Assembly: GCF_958295425.1 (NCBI RefSeq)
Contig: NC_081154.1
Span: forward strand, 3,879,139 to 3,943,138
DNA: 64,000 bases
Direction of reading: 5' to 3'
From: Solea solea
Taxonomy: Eukaryota; Chordata; Actinopteri; Pleuronectiformes; Soleidae
The position numbers and the translations under genes are program-made. The notes under the pieces were generated by a model. That model had not been told where the DNA came from and did not search any database. It saw only the letters and a program-made list of their open reading frames with translations. Below, piece by piece: positions 43,346-55,960 of this stretch; position 1 is the stretch's first letter, and every line of letters starts with the position of its first letter.

Positions 43346-45099
43346 CCACCACAAACTCCAGCAGACAAATGGTTATGCAGGTGCTGCTGGGAGTCAGTGC
43401 TTCAGTCTGGAGGTTAAAGCCTCTAGGACCAGTACTCACCTACAGCCTGTAGATGGAGCTGTTGCCTCACAGAAGTCTCCACAGAAGCCTTGCAGCTCCT
43501 GAGTGTGTGGCTTTCTCCTGTTGGGTGTTCTGCAGCGCCATCATCAGGCCAAACTACTCCTTCATCTGGAGACAAGACCAGATAGATCTGGAAAAGACAA
43601 TCTGGTTACAGTAACATCAGAATGAGGGAGGACTTTGAGCAATGAAAGATGACTGCTCATCAAAGGCATCTCCAAACAGTAGGTTGACTCAGTTTGTACA
43701 TGAATATATATGGAAATAAATAATTGTTGACATTTGTTTGAAAGGATTTGGATGCAATTTGTGCTGATAATGCAGAGTTCAAAGGTGACAGTTTGTACGT
43801 ATTATGTTGTTCTTCAAAAGAACAAAAACAAGGATAACACAAGCCCTGTTGTGTCTGACAGTACACGGCGTTCTGGCTCGTTCAGCTGTGAAATGTGGTG
43901 GCGGTGGTTGGCCCCATGTGACTGCAGCAGCCACCATAGCATCAATAAAGCCCCGAGCCAGTTTATAACATCAGCGGAGCAGATGACGACTGACCTATAT
44001 TTCACACACACACACACACACACACACAAAACAGAACTCTCCCCACATGAGTACAGTCCCTTTGTTTGTGTTTGAGTGACTACACACAGATAAGGAGTGT
44101 GTATTTCATAAACCTTTATCTGTGACCTGATTTTAACTTTAAATATTGTCTTTATTCGCCCACGATAAGGAGTCTTCATTGACCTGGTGTTTCTACAACA
44201 CTGTGGGGCAACATGTTCATGTACTGGTGCAATTTCTACATTTGTATAAATTCTCCAGTGTTTTTAAGAACGAAATCATGACATGTTTTGTAGTTCTAAC
44301 AACTGACCACTAGATGTCAAGATACTACGCCAAAGGAGAACATCTGGCACACAGAGGATTATGTCCTCAGTTAACAGGGCTGATGTCATCCACCCTGCAG
44401 TGGCAGATCATCCATCCATCAGATCATTCATCCATCCAGCCACTCTTTCTCCCATCCCTGAGTGCATGTAACATTATGAAATATCAAGCAGCTTCACACA
44501 AGACTCATCGTTTTCTATCTTTCTTTCTCTCCTGGTTTTGAGACTCATGATTCCACCTTTTACTTGATGTCTACTTGTATTTTATGTGTACTTGTGTGTG
44601 TGTGTGATTGCATATGTGTGAGAAGCATGCAGGTCAGATTACAGCTGAAGTGCATGTGTGTGTGTGTGTGTGTGCACCACCTGGCAGGGTATTAGTCACC
44701 CAGGAAAGGATGCATAGAATCATTGATGGTTAATGAGCTTCATTATTCAGCAACTAGTAGGTTCTCAGATGTCACAAGACAAAAGTGATGTAACAGTGCA
44801 AACGCGAACGTGCCATTGTTCACCATTTAAGCCTGAATTCAAACTTTTAATTAATTTATGCACGTGTTTATATTTTCTCTTTACAGTATATTTTTTAATT
44901 GAAGTTAATTTAATTTGTTTATTCAGTTTATCGCCCAACACAAGGGTTAATATTAGTTGAATTTAACATATGCAAATGAAGTTAAAACACATGATTATCT
45001 TATTAACACAATTTTAATCACAGTAAAAAAAGTATGTGTAATAGGCAATCAACAAAATTAATGTGAGTAATCTGAATAAAAAAATATATATGTTCATAT

Positions 45100-45900
45100 G
45101 AGTTTCTCACACAATATTCTTCCATTAATATAATTCTGTTTACATGTGACAGAGCATAGTCTATACATCTACATTATGTCCACTGTTACAGGAGGTGATC
45201 TGATTAAGAATTATATCATGTGGCCAATATATGATTATTGCCTCGACTAGGTTTGACCTTATTCTGAGTACAGATATATGTAATCTGATTAAGATATATG
45301 CAAAATACCTGATAATCTGATTACTGCTTAGTTGGAGTAAGATTTTATATTCAGGTTATCAGAAATGATACGTAATGTGACCAAAGTTAAATAAAAAAAA
45401 CAAAAAAACAAATTGGATAATCTGATTACTTCTGAGTCTCAAAATAGTCTTCAAAATACTCATCATTTGATTAATCTGATTACTGTTTAGTCTGTTAGGC
45501 TGTGAGAACCCCTATGGGACATTATAATCTGATTTAGATAATTGCATATCTACATAACGTGACCAAAATTAAAAAAAAAAACTTTAAATCTTATAATCTG
45601 ATTAGTGTTTACTCTGAGAATGACCTTTTTTAAATTCAGATTATCAGAAATGCTGTCTACATGTCACAGAGCATAATCAGATTATGACAAACGATACATT
45701 ACATCCAGTGCTGTGAGAATCTGATCAAGAAATGTTAACATTAACATAATGTGAGCAAATTCGAAATACTCAGAATTTGTTCATCTGATTGCAGTTTAGT
45801 CTGAGTATCAGGTCATCAGAAAACACTGCTGACATGACAATAGTCTGACTATGTCCTATAGTCAGACTATTGTCTTAATCTCATTATTATAACATGATTG
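45100..45900. repeat. cluster of diverged AATCTGATTA repeats
   Basis: The motif tctgatta recurs about ten times, with tacatgtcacagagca and acataatgtgaccaaa spacers, like several MITE copies side by side. It ends in a perfect 17-bp hairpin at 45836-45874. The tagtctgacta stem resembles the MITE at 1.1 kb. Confidence 0.6.
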
Positions 45901-46319
45901 TACTTGTCACTGATAAAGTAAAGTCACATTTTAGACTGACAAGTGTTTGCTACTAAACTAACACCAACGTGACAAAGAACAGGAACATGTTGTTTCACAC
46001 TCGTCAGTGCACACAGGAAACACGTCTGTCAAACACGTGTGTAACAGTGTCGTGTCATGCTGATGTACTGTGATACACTGTATCTGTCGGTCTGTGTTGT
46101 ATCGAGACAGAGGACATACGTGTCCATTAGGCAACATGTTCCTCTGCCTCGCTCTTCCTCCCAAAGGACGTGACCTCGCTGATGCTGATGATGACATAGA
46201 GCTGCTCAGAGGGTTGTGTCATGCTAGGATTTTTGTGTGTGTGGGTTTGATGTGATGAGGACTTAACTAGTACAAAATGCACGCACAGTATCTGTACTTT
46301 ACTTTGTTACTTGTAAGAG

Positions 46320-46735
46320 TTGGTAATGGTCTGTTTATATATTTGTATAGCGCTTTTCTAGCCTTGATGAGCTGCTTTACACTACAATTTTCATCCATTC
46401 ATCCATTCATACATCTTTTATAGCCATTCACCAGAGGTAGAAAGAGTACTGAAATATTCTACTCAAGTAGAAGTACCATAAAAGAGTAAAAGTTACTTAG
46501 TTACTTAAATAACAAGGTTGGGGTTCTTTCTTGTGTACACACTTAAATAAAAGTAAAATTACAAAGTACACAAAAAACCTACTCAGTGAATCGAGTAAAT
46601 GTAACTCATGAGTTCACACGCTGCAAATGGGGGTTAAGTGTCTTTACTCAAGGACACACATAGACTAGCAGAGCCAGGAATTTAACCCACAACCTTCCAG
46701 TTGATAGACAACTTGCCCTGAGCCACCATGTTACA
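46320..46735 (-). mobile_element. tRNA-derived SINE copy (minus), interrupted
   Basis: Same family as 31915-32085 in inverse orientation: the head lies at about 46680-46735 and the gcttttctagccttgatga tail at 46350-46370. A tract of actcaagtagaagtac type (46.45-46.6 kb), itself a repeat found near 24.06, 25.5, 27.55 and 55.0 kb, splits it. Confidence 0.6.
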
Positions 46736-47910
46736 ACCCTAAATCCTCACTTTTTTAATCCTTTTACTTCTAAAACTTAAGATTCCTTAAGTGTTGATAC
46801 TTGGTTGGTACAGTAAATGTCATATACTTTAAGACTTTCACTTAAGTAATGTTATAAAAAGTGACTTCAACTTCTACCAAAGTCATTTTCTGCTAAGATA
46901 TTTGTACTTTTACTCAAGAATCCCTTTTAGGTACTTTATAAAAGATAATTTCAACTCAAGTAAGTCTCCCCAGTGTATATAATGTATACTTTTACTTAGT
47001 TGTTGCCTCAGTCGTAGTGCGTTCATTTGTGGTCAGGATTGTGTAAAGATAAGGATGGATGTCATCATCTCGAAGGCTTTGCGCATGTGGTGTGTGACAA
47101 AGTGGGTGAGTGAGTGTCTGTGGACGTTCCTGTTCTCTCGTCTGAACAATAACATTGTTCCAACCACTTCCTGTGCAGCAGTTTGCAGCTGGACTCTGGA
47201 CAGTGAATAATGGGGGGGTGGGGGGTGTGTTTGAATGTTGACACACACACAGAGGAAAGGCTCACGGCATGTGGCTTTTGTCATGATCTCAATGTCAAAA
47301 ACCCACAATCCTCCTCCACCAGTCATCCGCCTTTTCGGGCAAAAATTACTGCACCACTTAGGCAGATCAGAGGCAAGTGTGTTGTGTTAAGGGGGACAAG
47401 GGGAGAGGGACATAAAAAAGAGAGAAGGAGGGTAAAGGAGGTAAAAGGGGGAGGAGTAGTAGGCAGGGAAAGCGGGACAGAGAGGAGAGGCTGTCAGGCA
47501 TCCTGCCAGCATGCAGCTCTGATATAAAAAACGATGTCTGCAGCTGCAGCAACAGGCGAGCGAGGATGGAGGCAGCCCTGCATGTGAGACAGTGCATCAC
47601 AATCTCCACAGACACACACACATATTGTTGCTGTAAATCAGCCGAGGCAACAAGAGGGTTACGTAATTGAGCTTCCTCTTAAAATTTCACCAGCAGTGAA
47701 CTCAGATGGCACTCTACAGTACATCTTATTGTTATGCCTTCAGCGACAAGTATAAATCACACTGACACATCACAACGGTGTGTCTCCTCCTCCGGGGTGT
47801 AGATTCATTTTTCTCACGTGGATTGACTTGTCGTCGTCACATCACAGCCGCAGCCTTTCGTCAAACAGGATACGTGTGGTATTTCAACGTGTGTTAATGA
47901 GTATAAAGAA

Positions 47911-48651
47911 ACTGTAGCTGAGAGAGAGAAGTGAGAAAACTTCTCTGTGACACTCACCGTGTCCTTCACGTATACTGCAAATAGCAATACATTTCAAAGG
48001 GTACGATCTTCATCTGTCGCTGACTCCAGTATTTATTAAAAAAATAAATGTGGGATATAAATAAAAATAAGATGCAAGTGTCAGCTGCGGCTGATGTTTT
48101 TGTGGCATAATTAAGTAAAAATCGTTTGGACTGCACTCTCACACAGTGAGTGACCCAGACAGACAGATACAGTGGAAATTCATATGGGCAGAGGTCTCAA
48201 ACTCGCGGCTCATGTGCCATAAGCAGCCCTCCAATTGATTCCGTGCGGCCTGCCACATCAAGTTATTTAGATTAATTTTGCGACATGAATTCCTTTTAAA
48301 TTGAAAACTATACACCGTTCCATATCAGCAAAATGCTTTTATTTTGAAATTCTGTGAAATATTATCAGAATTTATTATTGTTTTTTTTATGATAGAAAAA
48401 TCATGATATAATCTTTAATTCTTATTGCCCACTTGTACTGAAAGTTGCTTTTTCGCCAAAAAGCTTGACTTTTATTTTTTCACTTGACTGACCCCTGACA
48501 TTGGGCCCCCCACAGTGCTAGAAACAGCCCTGGTCTAGTTTGAAATATCGAGCTGCAAGACTGTAGCTGAGAGAGAGAAGTGAGAAAACTCCAACTTCTC
48601 TGTGACACTCACCGTGTCCTTCATGTATACTGCAAAGAGCAATCTCAAAGG
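47911..48651. repeat. pair of about 90-bp direct repeats
   Basis: 47911-48000 and 48560-48651 share actgtagctgagagagagaa, gtgacactcaccgtgtcctt and tatactgcaaa in order, with an inserted ccaac in the second. They flank about 560 bp. Confidence 0.8.
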
Positions 48652-49009
48652 ACACTGCCAGCATCATCACATATTTATAGAAATGCTAGTGGGCATGTCT
48701 GTGTGTCACTTAACGTCTAGACCGAGTGCCATGACGTCACCTGTAATAATCTAAATGCCTGTTTTGTAGCCTCGGCGATCGATGTTTTATGTTTCTGCAA
48801 ATCAATCAATGTGCTTGTTATATTGCACCTTTCATACAAATCAGTGCAACTCAAAGTTCTTTTAGAGGATAAAAACACAAGAAGGAACAAGCTGCCACTA
48901 GTATCAGCCCATCCCTCACTCATTCATCAACCAGGATTAACAGACATTAAACAAAACTGAGACGAGGAAGTGAGGAAACAAGCTAACATGGATCCCAAGA
49001 TGAATTAAA

Positions 49010-49445
49010 GCTGCAAGCAGCATTGTGCGCAGCAACCTCCCTGCCAGCAGGTGGCGCTATATGCCCTTTCTGACCGGGTCTCTCATGTCACATGTGGAGT
49101 TTCGAGCCGATCGGCCAAAATTACAGACTGCTTCCTGTTTCGTGGTGAAATGCCAGCTATATTCAAAATGGCTGACTTTCCTCGTCCTCTCTTGTGTCAC
49201 GTGTGAAGTTTCGAGCAGATCGGTCAATGTTGCCAAGATGGACGCTAAATTCTAAAATGGCCGTCTTCCTGTTGAGTTGAGGCCATGGTCCCAATAGACT
49301 TTTTTGTTCGTCTTGGGCTCTGACATGTGTCCACCAAGTTTCGTGAAATTTGGTGCAACTTAGTTTCGGCTTTGTCCTACCGGGGTTCACCTTTGGGGGG
49401 CGCTCATCATGACTGTAGCCTCATAAAGTGTAATAAATTGCCACA
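49010..49445. mobile_element. fish interspersed repeat (agctgcaagcagc family)
   Basis: Begins aaagctgcaagcagcattgt, contains caggtggcgctatatgccct and two gtgaagtttcgagc-type lines, and ends near the caagtttcgtgaaatttggt motif. I recognise this as a common teleost repeat style; class uncertain. Confidence 0.5.
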
Positions 49446-51741
49446 TCTTTCTAGATCATCTATAGGGTTAGGAAATCTTAGTTTGGCAAACTAAGGGGGC
49501 CCCCCAAACAGCGTCTTGCATCAGGCCCCCACAAAGCTAGAAACGGCCCTGGTCTAGACTGAAATATGTAGCTCATGTATTTATATAAGACCTTTCATAC
49601 AGTGTTGTGCAAAAGTCTAAGGCCAGGTTTGTGTTGGTACTATTTTTTTAACATATTCCCTTAAACGTGAATAGCATACTGTAAGATTAATGACTGTCCC
49701 TCATTTTAAACAACCTCTGCATAATCATCATTTGTAGTAAGTAAGGGAGAACATCTCACTAAATGGACTGAATATATTTTAATAGTTTTTCATGCTATTT
49801 CTAAACAAATTTGACGCATTCTGATGCTAATTCAATGACTGTGTGCTTTTGTATTTGTATATCTAAAGTGCTGCATGTGTACATGCTCCTCATTTGCTGT
49901 GTTCTCATTTCTTTGATGTACACTGCCACCGCTCGCTTGCTGCAATGGCCTGACTCCCCACAGGGATCATTAATGTTTCATCTAATCTAATCAAGCCTCC
50001 CGCTGTCACTGCAGAACACAACCGGGGCTGAGCTGCACAGAGTGTCTGAGACTGTGACAGAAAATCATGTTTCCGTTTGCAGACAGCGACGGGAGCTCAC
50101 GCTGGGCTAGAAAAACGCCACTGATCACGAGGGAGGAGCAGGGAAATGTTGTGTTGTGTCAGTTCACAGAGCTGCAGAACAGCTGGGGGATCTGGGACTG
50201 TGCAGGGACACACAGAGGGAGAGACACACAAAGGGTTAACATCCGCAGTCTGGTCCCCATGTCTGTGGCTGTGCTGTCCTGCGGTGTAACAACCTGCTAA
50301 TTCACCTGTGAATGTGCTTTATGGCTCGTTTCTCCTCTGCGTCTTTTGAAAGCCTATCTCTCTCTCTCTCTCTCTCTCTCGCTCTGTCGCTCTCTGTCTC
50401 TACATTCCAGTGCCTGTGTCCTTCTGTGAAGGAGTGAAAGAGTCAGACGGAAAGAGAGAGAATGAAGGGGTGAGAGAGAGAGAGCATCATTCTCTCACAC
50501 AGAGGAGGAGGAGGGTGACATTGAGAAGAAAGTAGAGGCAGGAGAATTAAAAAGAATGAAAGAAAGCAACAAATAAAGCACTGATGCATAATGTTGTTAT
50601 AAAGCATCTAAGCAGATTTCATGACTGTAATCATAACTAGTTCACCCCAGGGACGGCCCTATGCATTTTGTGGTCTTTGTGGTTGTCTGGCGGCCCCTCC
50701 AGTAAACGGTGCCCTAGATGACTGCCCATATGGCCTATATGCCTAGAGCTGGCTCTGCCTAACCCTAACTTTAATCCAGTGGTTCTCTATTTTGTTTTCT
50801 TTCATGCCCCCCCCCCCAGAGGACAGAAATGTTTTCATGCCCCCCCCAAATTGAAATACTATTGAGAACCTGATCATTTTTATTTATTTATCAGTATAAA
50901 GTCCCACTATTTGAGAAGGTTTTGGTCTCCATGAGGACTACTGGTCCTGATTAGGCCATAGCGGTTATGGCTCTCCAAGAAACGTAACGTCCACAAAAGT
51001 ATGAGGGTTAGGATTGACAGTGTTTTTGTGTGTGAGTCTGGAGCTCTATGCATCCAGCCAGCAGATAAAGCCAGCGTTGTGTAAAAACTCAGGGTCTCGG
51101 AGCACAGAGAGACTGCAGACGCACAGTGAGCCGCTAACGCCGGGACTGAAAGCACAGATACCAAAGGTATTACTGTGAATCATTGCCATGTTATTTTTAG
51201 ATGGACAAATAGTGAAGAAACAAGAGTATCCATCCAAAATCAGCAAACAATTGCCCTAAACATCAAATACACAGGTTTGACTGTAGCTCTAGAAGTTTCC
51301 TGAAACCTCTCACAATCCCATTTTACCAAACTTTATTATTTACCTATTTAACCCCAAAAGCAAATAAAAAGGCTCATGAAACATTAAATAAACGACAAAA
51401 TAAATATGATTGGACGTGACAGGCGTTTGATGGAGTAATGCACAACTTAGAGTGGACGAGCATGGAAATAACACGTTCAAAGATAGAATCGTCACCATGC
51501 TATAGGTCACGTTTTACATTTTTAACGCCCTCAGCCAAGGACATTTCTGATTATTTCTGCAGGAACAAACAAACAGGCAGCAGCATATACAGCTGAATGA
51601 TTGATGAGGTGCCGTTAAAAAACACACAGCCGCTCATTTTCAAAGTCATTTCCTTCCGCGTCTGAACTTTGAATGTTGCTGAGTGGACTTCAACTGTCAG
51701 CAAGCAACATATATGAATGCAGTTTAGATTATTCTCATATT

Positions 51742-52567
51742 GTAGGTAGGTAGGTGTAGGCTGGTAGAGGTAGATGGTTGGTAGGTAGAGCAGTGTTTCC
51801 CAACACTGGTCCTCAGGGAACACTGCCCTGCCCTGCTCCAATACACCTGATTCAGATCAACAGCTCGTTATCAGGCTTCTAGGTAGGTAGGTAGTCAGAG
51901 GTAGGTAGAGGTAGATGTAGGCAGATAGGTAGGAAGGTTGGTAGGTAGATGTTGATGGGTGGGCAGGTAGGTAGATAGGTAGGTAGAGGTAGTTATAAGT
52001 AGGTAGATGTAGGTAGGTAGAGGTAGATGTAGGTAAGTAGAGGTAGGTTGGTTGGTAGATGTAGGTAGGCAGAGGTAGGAAGGTAGAGGTTGATGGGTAG
52101 GTAGGTAGAGGTAGTTATAAGTAGGTAGAGGTAGGTAAGTAGAGGTAGATAGGTAGGTAGAGGTAGGTTGGTTGGTTGGTAGATGTATGTAGGTAGGTAG
52201 AGGTAGGTAGGTAGGCAGAGGTAGGTAGAGGTAGATATAGGTAAGTAGGTAGGTAGGAAGGTTGGTGTAGATAGGTAGGTAGGTAGGTAGGTAGGTATAG
52301 GTAGAGGTTGGTTGGTTGGTAGATGTAGGTAGGTAGGTAGATGTTGATAGGTGGGCAGGTAGGTAGATAGGTATGTAGAGGTAGTTATAAGTAGGTAGAT
52401 GTAGGTAAGTAGAGGTAGGGAGGTAGGGAGGTAGGTAGGTAGGTAGAGGTAGATAGGTAGGTAGAGTTAGGTTGGTTGGTTGGTTGGTTGGTAGATGTAG
52501 GTAAGCAGAGGTAGGTAGGTAGAGGTTGATGGGTAGGTAGATAGGTAGGTAGGAAGGTAGGTAGAGA
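51742..52567. repeat. TAGG-type minisatellite, about 0.8 kb
   Basis: Imperfect GGTA/TAGG tetranucleotides with agaggtagat interruptions. About 51790-51880 is an inserted copy of the agtgtttcccaacactggtc repeat also seen at 30.34 kb. The long Tyr-Leu-Pro-Thr frame on minus is produced by the repeat. Confidence 0.95.
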
Positions 52568-52847
52568 CAGACGGACATAGATAGCTATATAGTGGCACCA
52601 TTCACCTCTACTTAATGAAAGCGAATGACAGCTGGTTAAGAAAAACAAAAGCAGTATCCTTCCTCTTCCTGTTTTGGTTGGACAATGGGACATACTTCTT
52701 TTGTTTCCTAGCAGCAGACACAAGTGAATGCAGGTGGCAGCAATAGTCTTAATAAACATTTACGTCATAAAAACTGCCACCAGAACTTCTCAGTGGTGAC
52801 TCACTCTGCCATGCCAACCTTTTCCAGATGTTTTCTACAATATTCAC

Positions 52848-52881
<34 letters not shown>

Positions 52882-55800
52882 TGTGAATCACCTTTCTCCC
52901 ACTTACCAGCTGCAGCTTGTTCAGTGCAGAGTCTCCACCTGTGGAACAGAGCAGAGGAGGGAGGTGAGGTGCCAGGTTACAAATGCACCCAATGTCACTG
53001 TGTCCGTTCTGCTCGCCTGGCCACGTCCACACAGTCCACTCAGTCCACTCAGTGTCCTCTGTCTTCTTCCTCCTGCCTGTAAACCTCAGATAACACCATC
53101 TCCATTTCAACAGAATTCACTGAACCCGCTAATTTACTTATTTAATGCCTGTGAACACTTGATTTTTAATCACTGAAAATGAAGACTGGTACAAATCAAA
53201 GGGTGAAACGTGCATGTGAGAATATTATATGGTCTAAGAAGTCTCTTTTGTCTGCTTTAATATTTAAGTGGCTATAAGTAGTAAAATACCCATTTTAAAC
53301 TGTAAAAGGTCACTGATGTACATATTTTACGTATATCACCTCACCTTTAACTTTTTATAAGTCGGTAGGTACCTGCGTTATAGTCCGCTTCCTGCATTTG
53401 GATCAGACCTAAGTTTTCAGGTGGACCAGAGTTTGCTTGGTTGACTCACACCTCCCCAAACGAACCGGACTGTCCGAGCAAACGAGCTCGGTAAGGGAAC
53501 CGTTGGAGACTAAGACTACAAAACCAAACGCATCATTTTAAAGCAGCTGAACACTTACCACAAACATAATTAAGGTCTATTCAATATTTGCCTCGAAATA
53601 AACCCTCGTGAAGGTCACACACTAACCATGATGGTAATTACAGAAAATACAGTTCACATGCAAATATGTGGGTCAAATAAATTTACCGAGACGTCTAAGC
53701 AGTGGCCGTTCAATATAGTGGTGTTTGCACAAGAAGCGAGACAGGTGTACTGATGGTGTGCCATCTGTGACGCTGCGCTGTGTCCACACCGTCCACTGAC
53801 CCAGAAAACCATGTCCCGGTTTTGTTGTGAAAGACAGATAAACTGAGCTGCTGTGTGTGTGTGTGTGTGTGTGTGTGCTAACAAGAGCACATTTGCATAT
53901 ACAGTAGGTTTTTCTGTTGACACACAGTGCACGGCAAGATTCTTGTAACTCCAAACACGCACTTATTGTTCTGCTAGCTATTTCCAATGAAGTGATTTAT
54001 GTGTTGTTTACGTCAGCAGTTTGGAGTCAACAGAGACGACTAGATGATTAACATAAGCAGTTATACGCCGACCGCAGAGGCCGATTTCTGGGAAAAACTC
54101 TCGGGCTAAAAATATCACAACAGGGTCTGCAAATTATTTAGTGAAAGCCACAACAGCATTGTCTGAATATGTAACGCAACATCATCTTATCAGATCGTAA
54201 TTATTCAGCAAATGGCCAAATGGCGGCCCAGAGTCTGCTCTTACTGGCTCTTTTTCTGTGTGTTTATTGCTCTTCGTGTTCCCACACGCTCTGGTGCAGA
54301 CGGCTGCTCCAAGCCAACTTGAGTCAACTTCTGAGCTCCAATACAGCGCAGGCACAAAGTGGCACAAAGAGATCAGCTCGAGTAGTGAGCCGAGGACACG
54401 GAGAACTCCGTGACCCCCCTCCTTTTTAACCACCATCACTACACCACTGGCATGTAGGCGTGTGTGTGCGCGCGGTGGGTGTTTATCTACGGTGATTGCA
54501 TGTGTGTGGGCAGCTGGTGTTTGTTTTTGTTTACATCTGAAGAGCAGTGGATTCACACAGAGAGAGAAAAGTGAGAAGTGAAGTTCTTATTTATTTATTT
54601 ATTTGTTGTTTTTTTTTTTAAAAAAGAAGCTTTTCTCTCCATGTTGGCTTTTATCTCTCAGGCCCTTCTGTCTTTCTTGCCGCAGAGCATCAGTGTCGCC
54701 GTGGTTTGTAGAACATGATTTTTGCTGCCTGGCTGAGAGTAAGTCAAGCGTGAGATTATGATGCACCCCCACACCTCCCTTTCTTTGTGTCATAATTGAA
54801 CAAACGGCTGTGACATCTCGACTTCCCTTTATACCTCCAGTCAAAAAAAGTGTTAAATCAACATTAACTCTTGGATCAAATGGCTCTGCAGTGCACGCCC
54901 ATGTGTAGCAGCCTCGGCGGGGATGCAATTTCCTTCATTTGTGCATGTGTGACGTCGCAATACTTGTACTTTCTTACTTTCACTCAGGAAGTTGAATCAG
55001 TTATTCTACTTTAACGCGGGTCTTTTTGACAAAAGTACCAGTACTACTACTTAAGTACAAACAAATGTGGGTACTTTTGCCACCTCTGCTTAGACTGAAG
55101 GAACGGTTATGAGTTTCTATAATTGTACACCCGACAAACCAGTCATTCTCCACGTTAACATTTCCGACAGTGAAATAACCGTTCTGTGAAGCGATGGTCG
55201 TGTGAGGAAAATCCCAGTAGCTCAGATGTTTCTGAAATACCATCAACTTGTTTAACCTCTTCATCCCCGAACCCTCTTTTCCCTGCTCGAAAATGACATG
55301 CCCAAACTAGACAGAGTACATCTCTGCAATTATAAGCTCTGTGTGAATTATTTCGGTATCAAAATAAACATAAAACGTGTGAGAGCCCATCAAAAGTGTA
55401 AGCATCGGTAGATGCCACTGTGTCAGAGTGTTTAAAGCAAACATCACCTTTGAAAATAACGCAGTAGGAGCTTAAAAACTCGAGGGAATCATGTAACAAC
55501 ATGTGGACACTAGCTGTGCAAAGACGACTGACGCTGCTGAAGTAAAGCAGAGCTAAATTATAGAGGTCCTAGTAAAGAGATCCACTTTGGCTGGGCCAGT
55601 CTGTGCCATTTGAGTTTTCTTAGGTACCAAATTAAACCATTTCATTTTATTTAGATGTTGGTCTAAAGACAAAAATGTTATGTAATAGATTACCCGATTC
55701 AAAAGGAAGGAAGAGGAGGTTAAAAGCCACTTAAATCACCTTTCTTACCAATTCTGATGCTCCATTTCTACGTCAGCACGTCGCCTTGACCGCGTCTACA

Positions 55801-55954
55801 TGCCTAAATGCTTTCAGCTGCTGCCGTGTGATTGGCTGATCAGATATTTACACACTAACGAGTGGGTGAGCAGGTGTACCTCATAAAGTGATGATTTATG
55901 ACGGCCCTTTGAATGCAGTAAACCATGCCCCATTAATTAGATTGACATACAATA

Positions 55955-55960
55955 TTTATT
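55955..55960 (-). promoter_or_regulatory. poly(A) signal, candidate ubald1 3' end
   Basis: TTTATT on plus (AATAAA on minus), about 2 kb past the ubald1 stop. A second candidate is 56212-56217. The AT/A-run-rich stretch 55961-57952 between it and the stop is probably the 3' UTR. Confidence 0.35.

Larger units (their letters stand above)
43030..55954. other. gene-poor intergenic region
   Basis: Apart from the repeats listed separately (43.2, 45.1-45.9, 46.3-46.7, 47.9-48.65, 49.0-49.4 and 51.7-52.6 kb), I see CA/GT runs at 44005-44030, 44655-44673, 52846-52866 and 53850-53877, and a CT run at 50358-50382. There is also a purine-rich block at 47390-47490. No exon with splice sites or recognisable protein. 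Confidence 0.5.

Noticed and set aside
43201..43452. Arg/Ser-rich 83-residue frame
   Set aside because: Largely encoded by the 43229-43345 minisatellite, which also opens frames on the other strand.
47521..47600. TATA-like gatataaaaa followed by a possible short leader
   Set aside because: No downstream exon or coding start on plus; AT-rich boxes are common here by chance.
50067..50300. 77-residue plus frame in unique-looking sequence
   Set aside because: No recognised motif, no splice context and no homologous family that I know.
51895..52578. 227-residue minus frame rich in Tyr-Leu-Pro-Thr
   Set aside because: Translation of the TAGG minisatellite; composition follows the tetranucleotide repeat.
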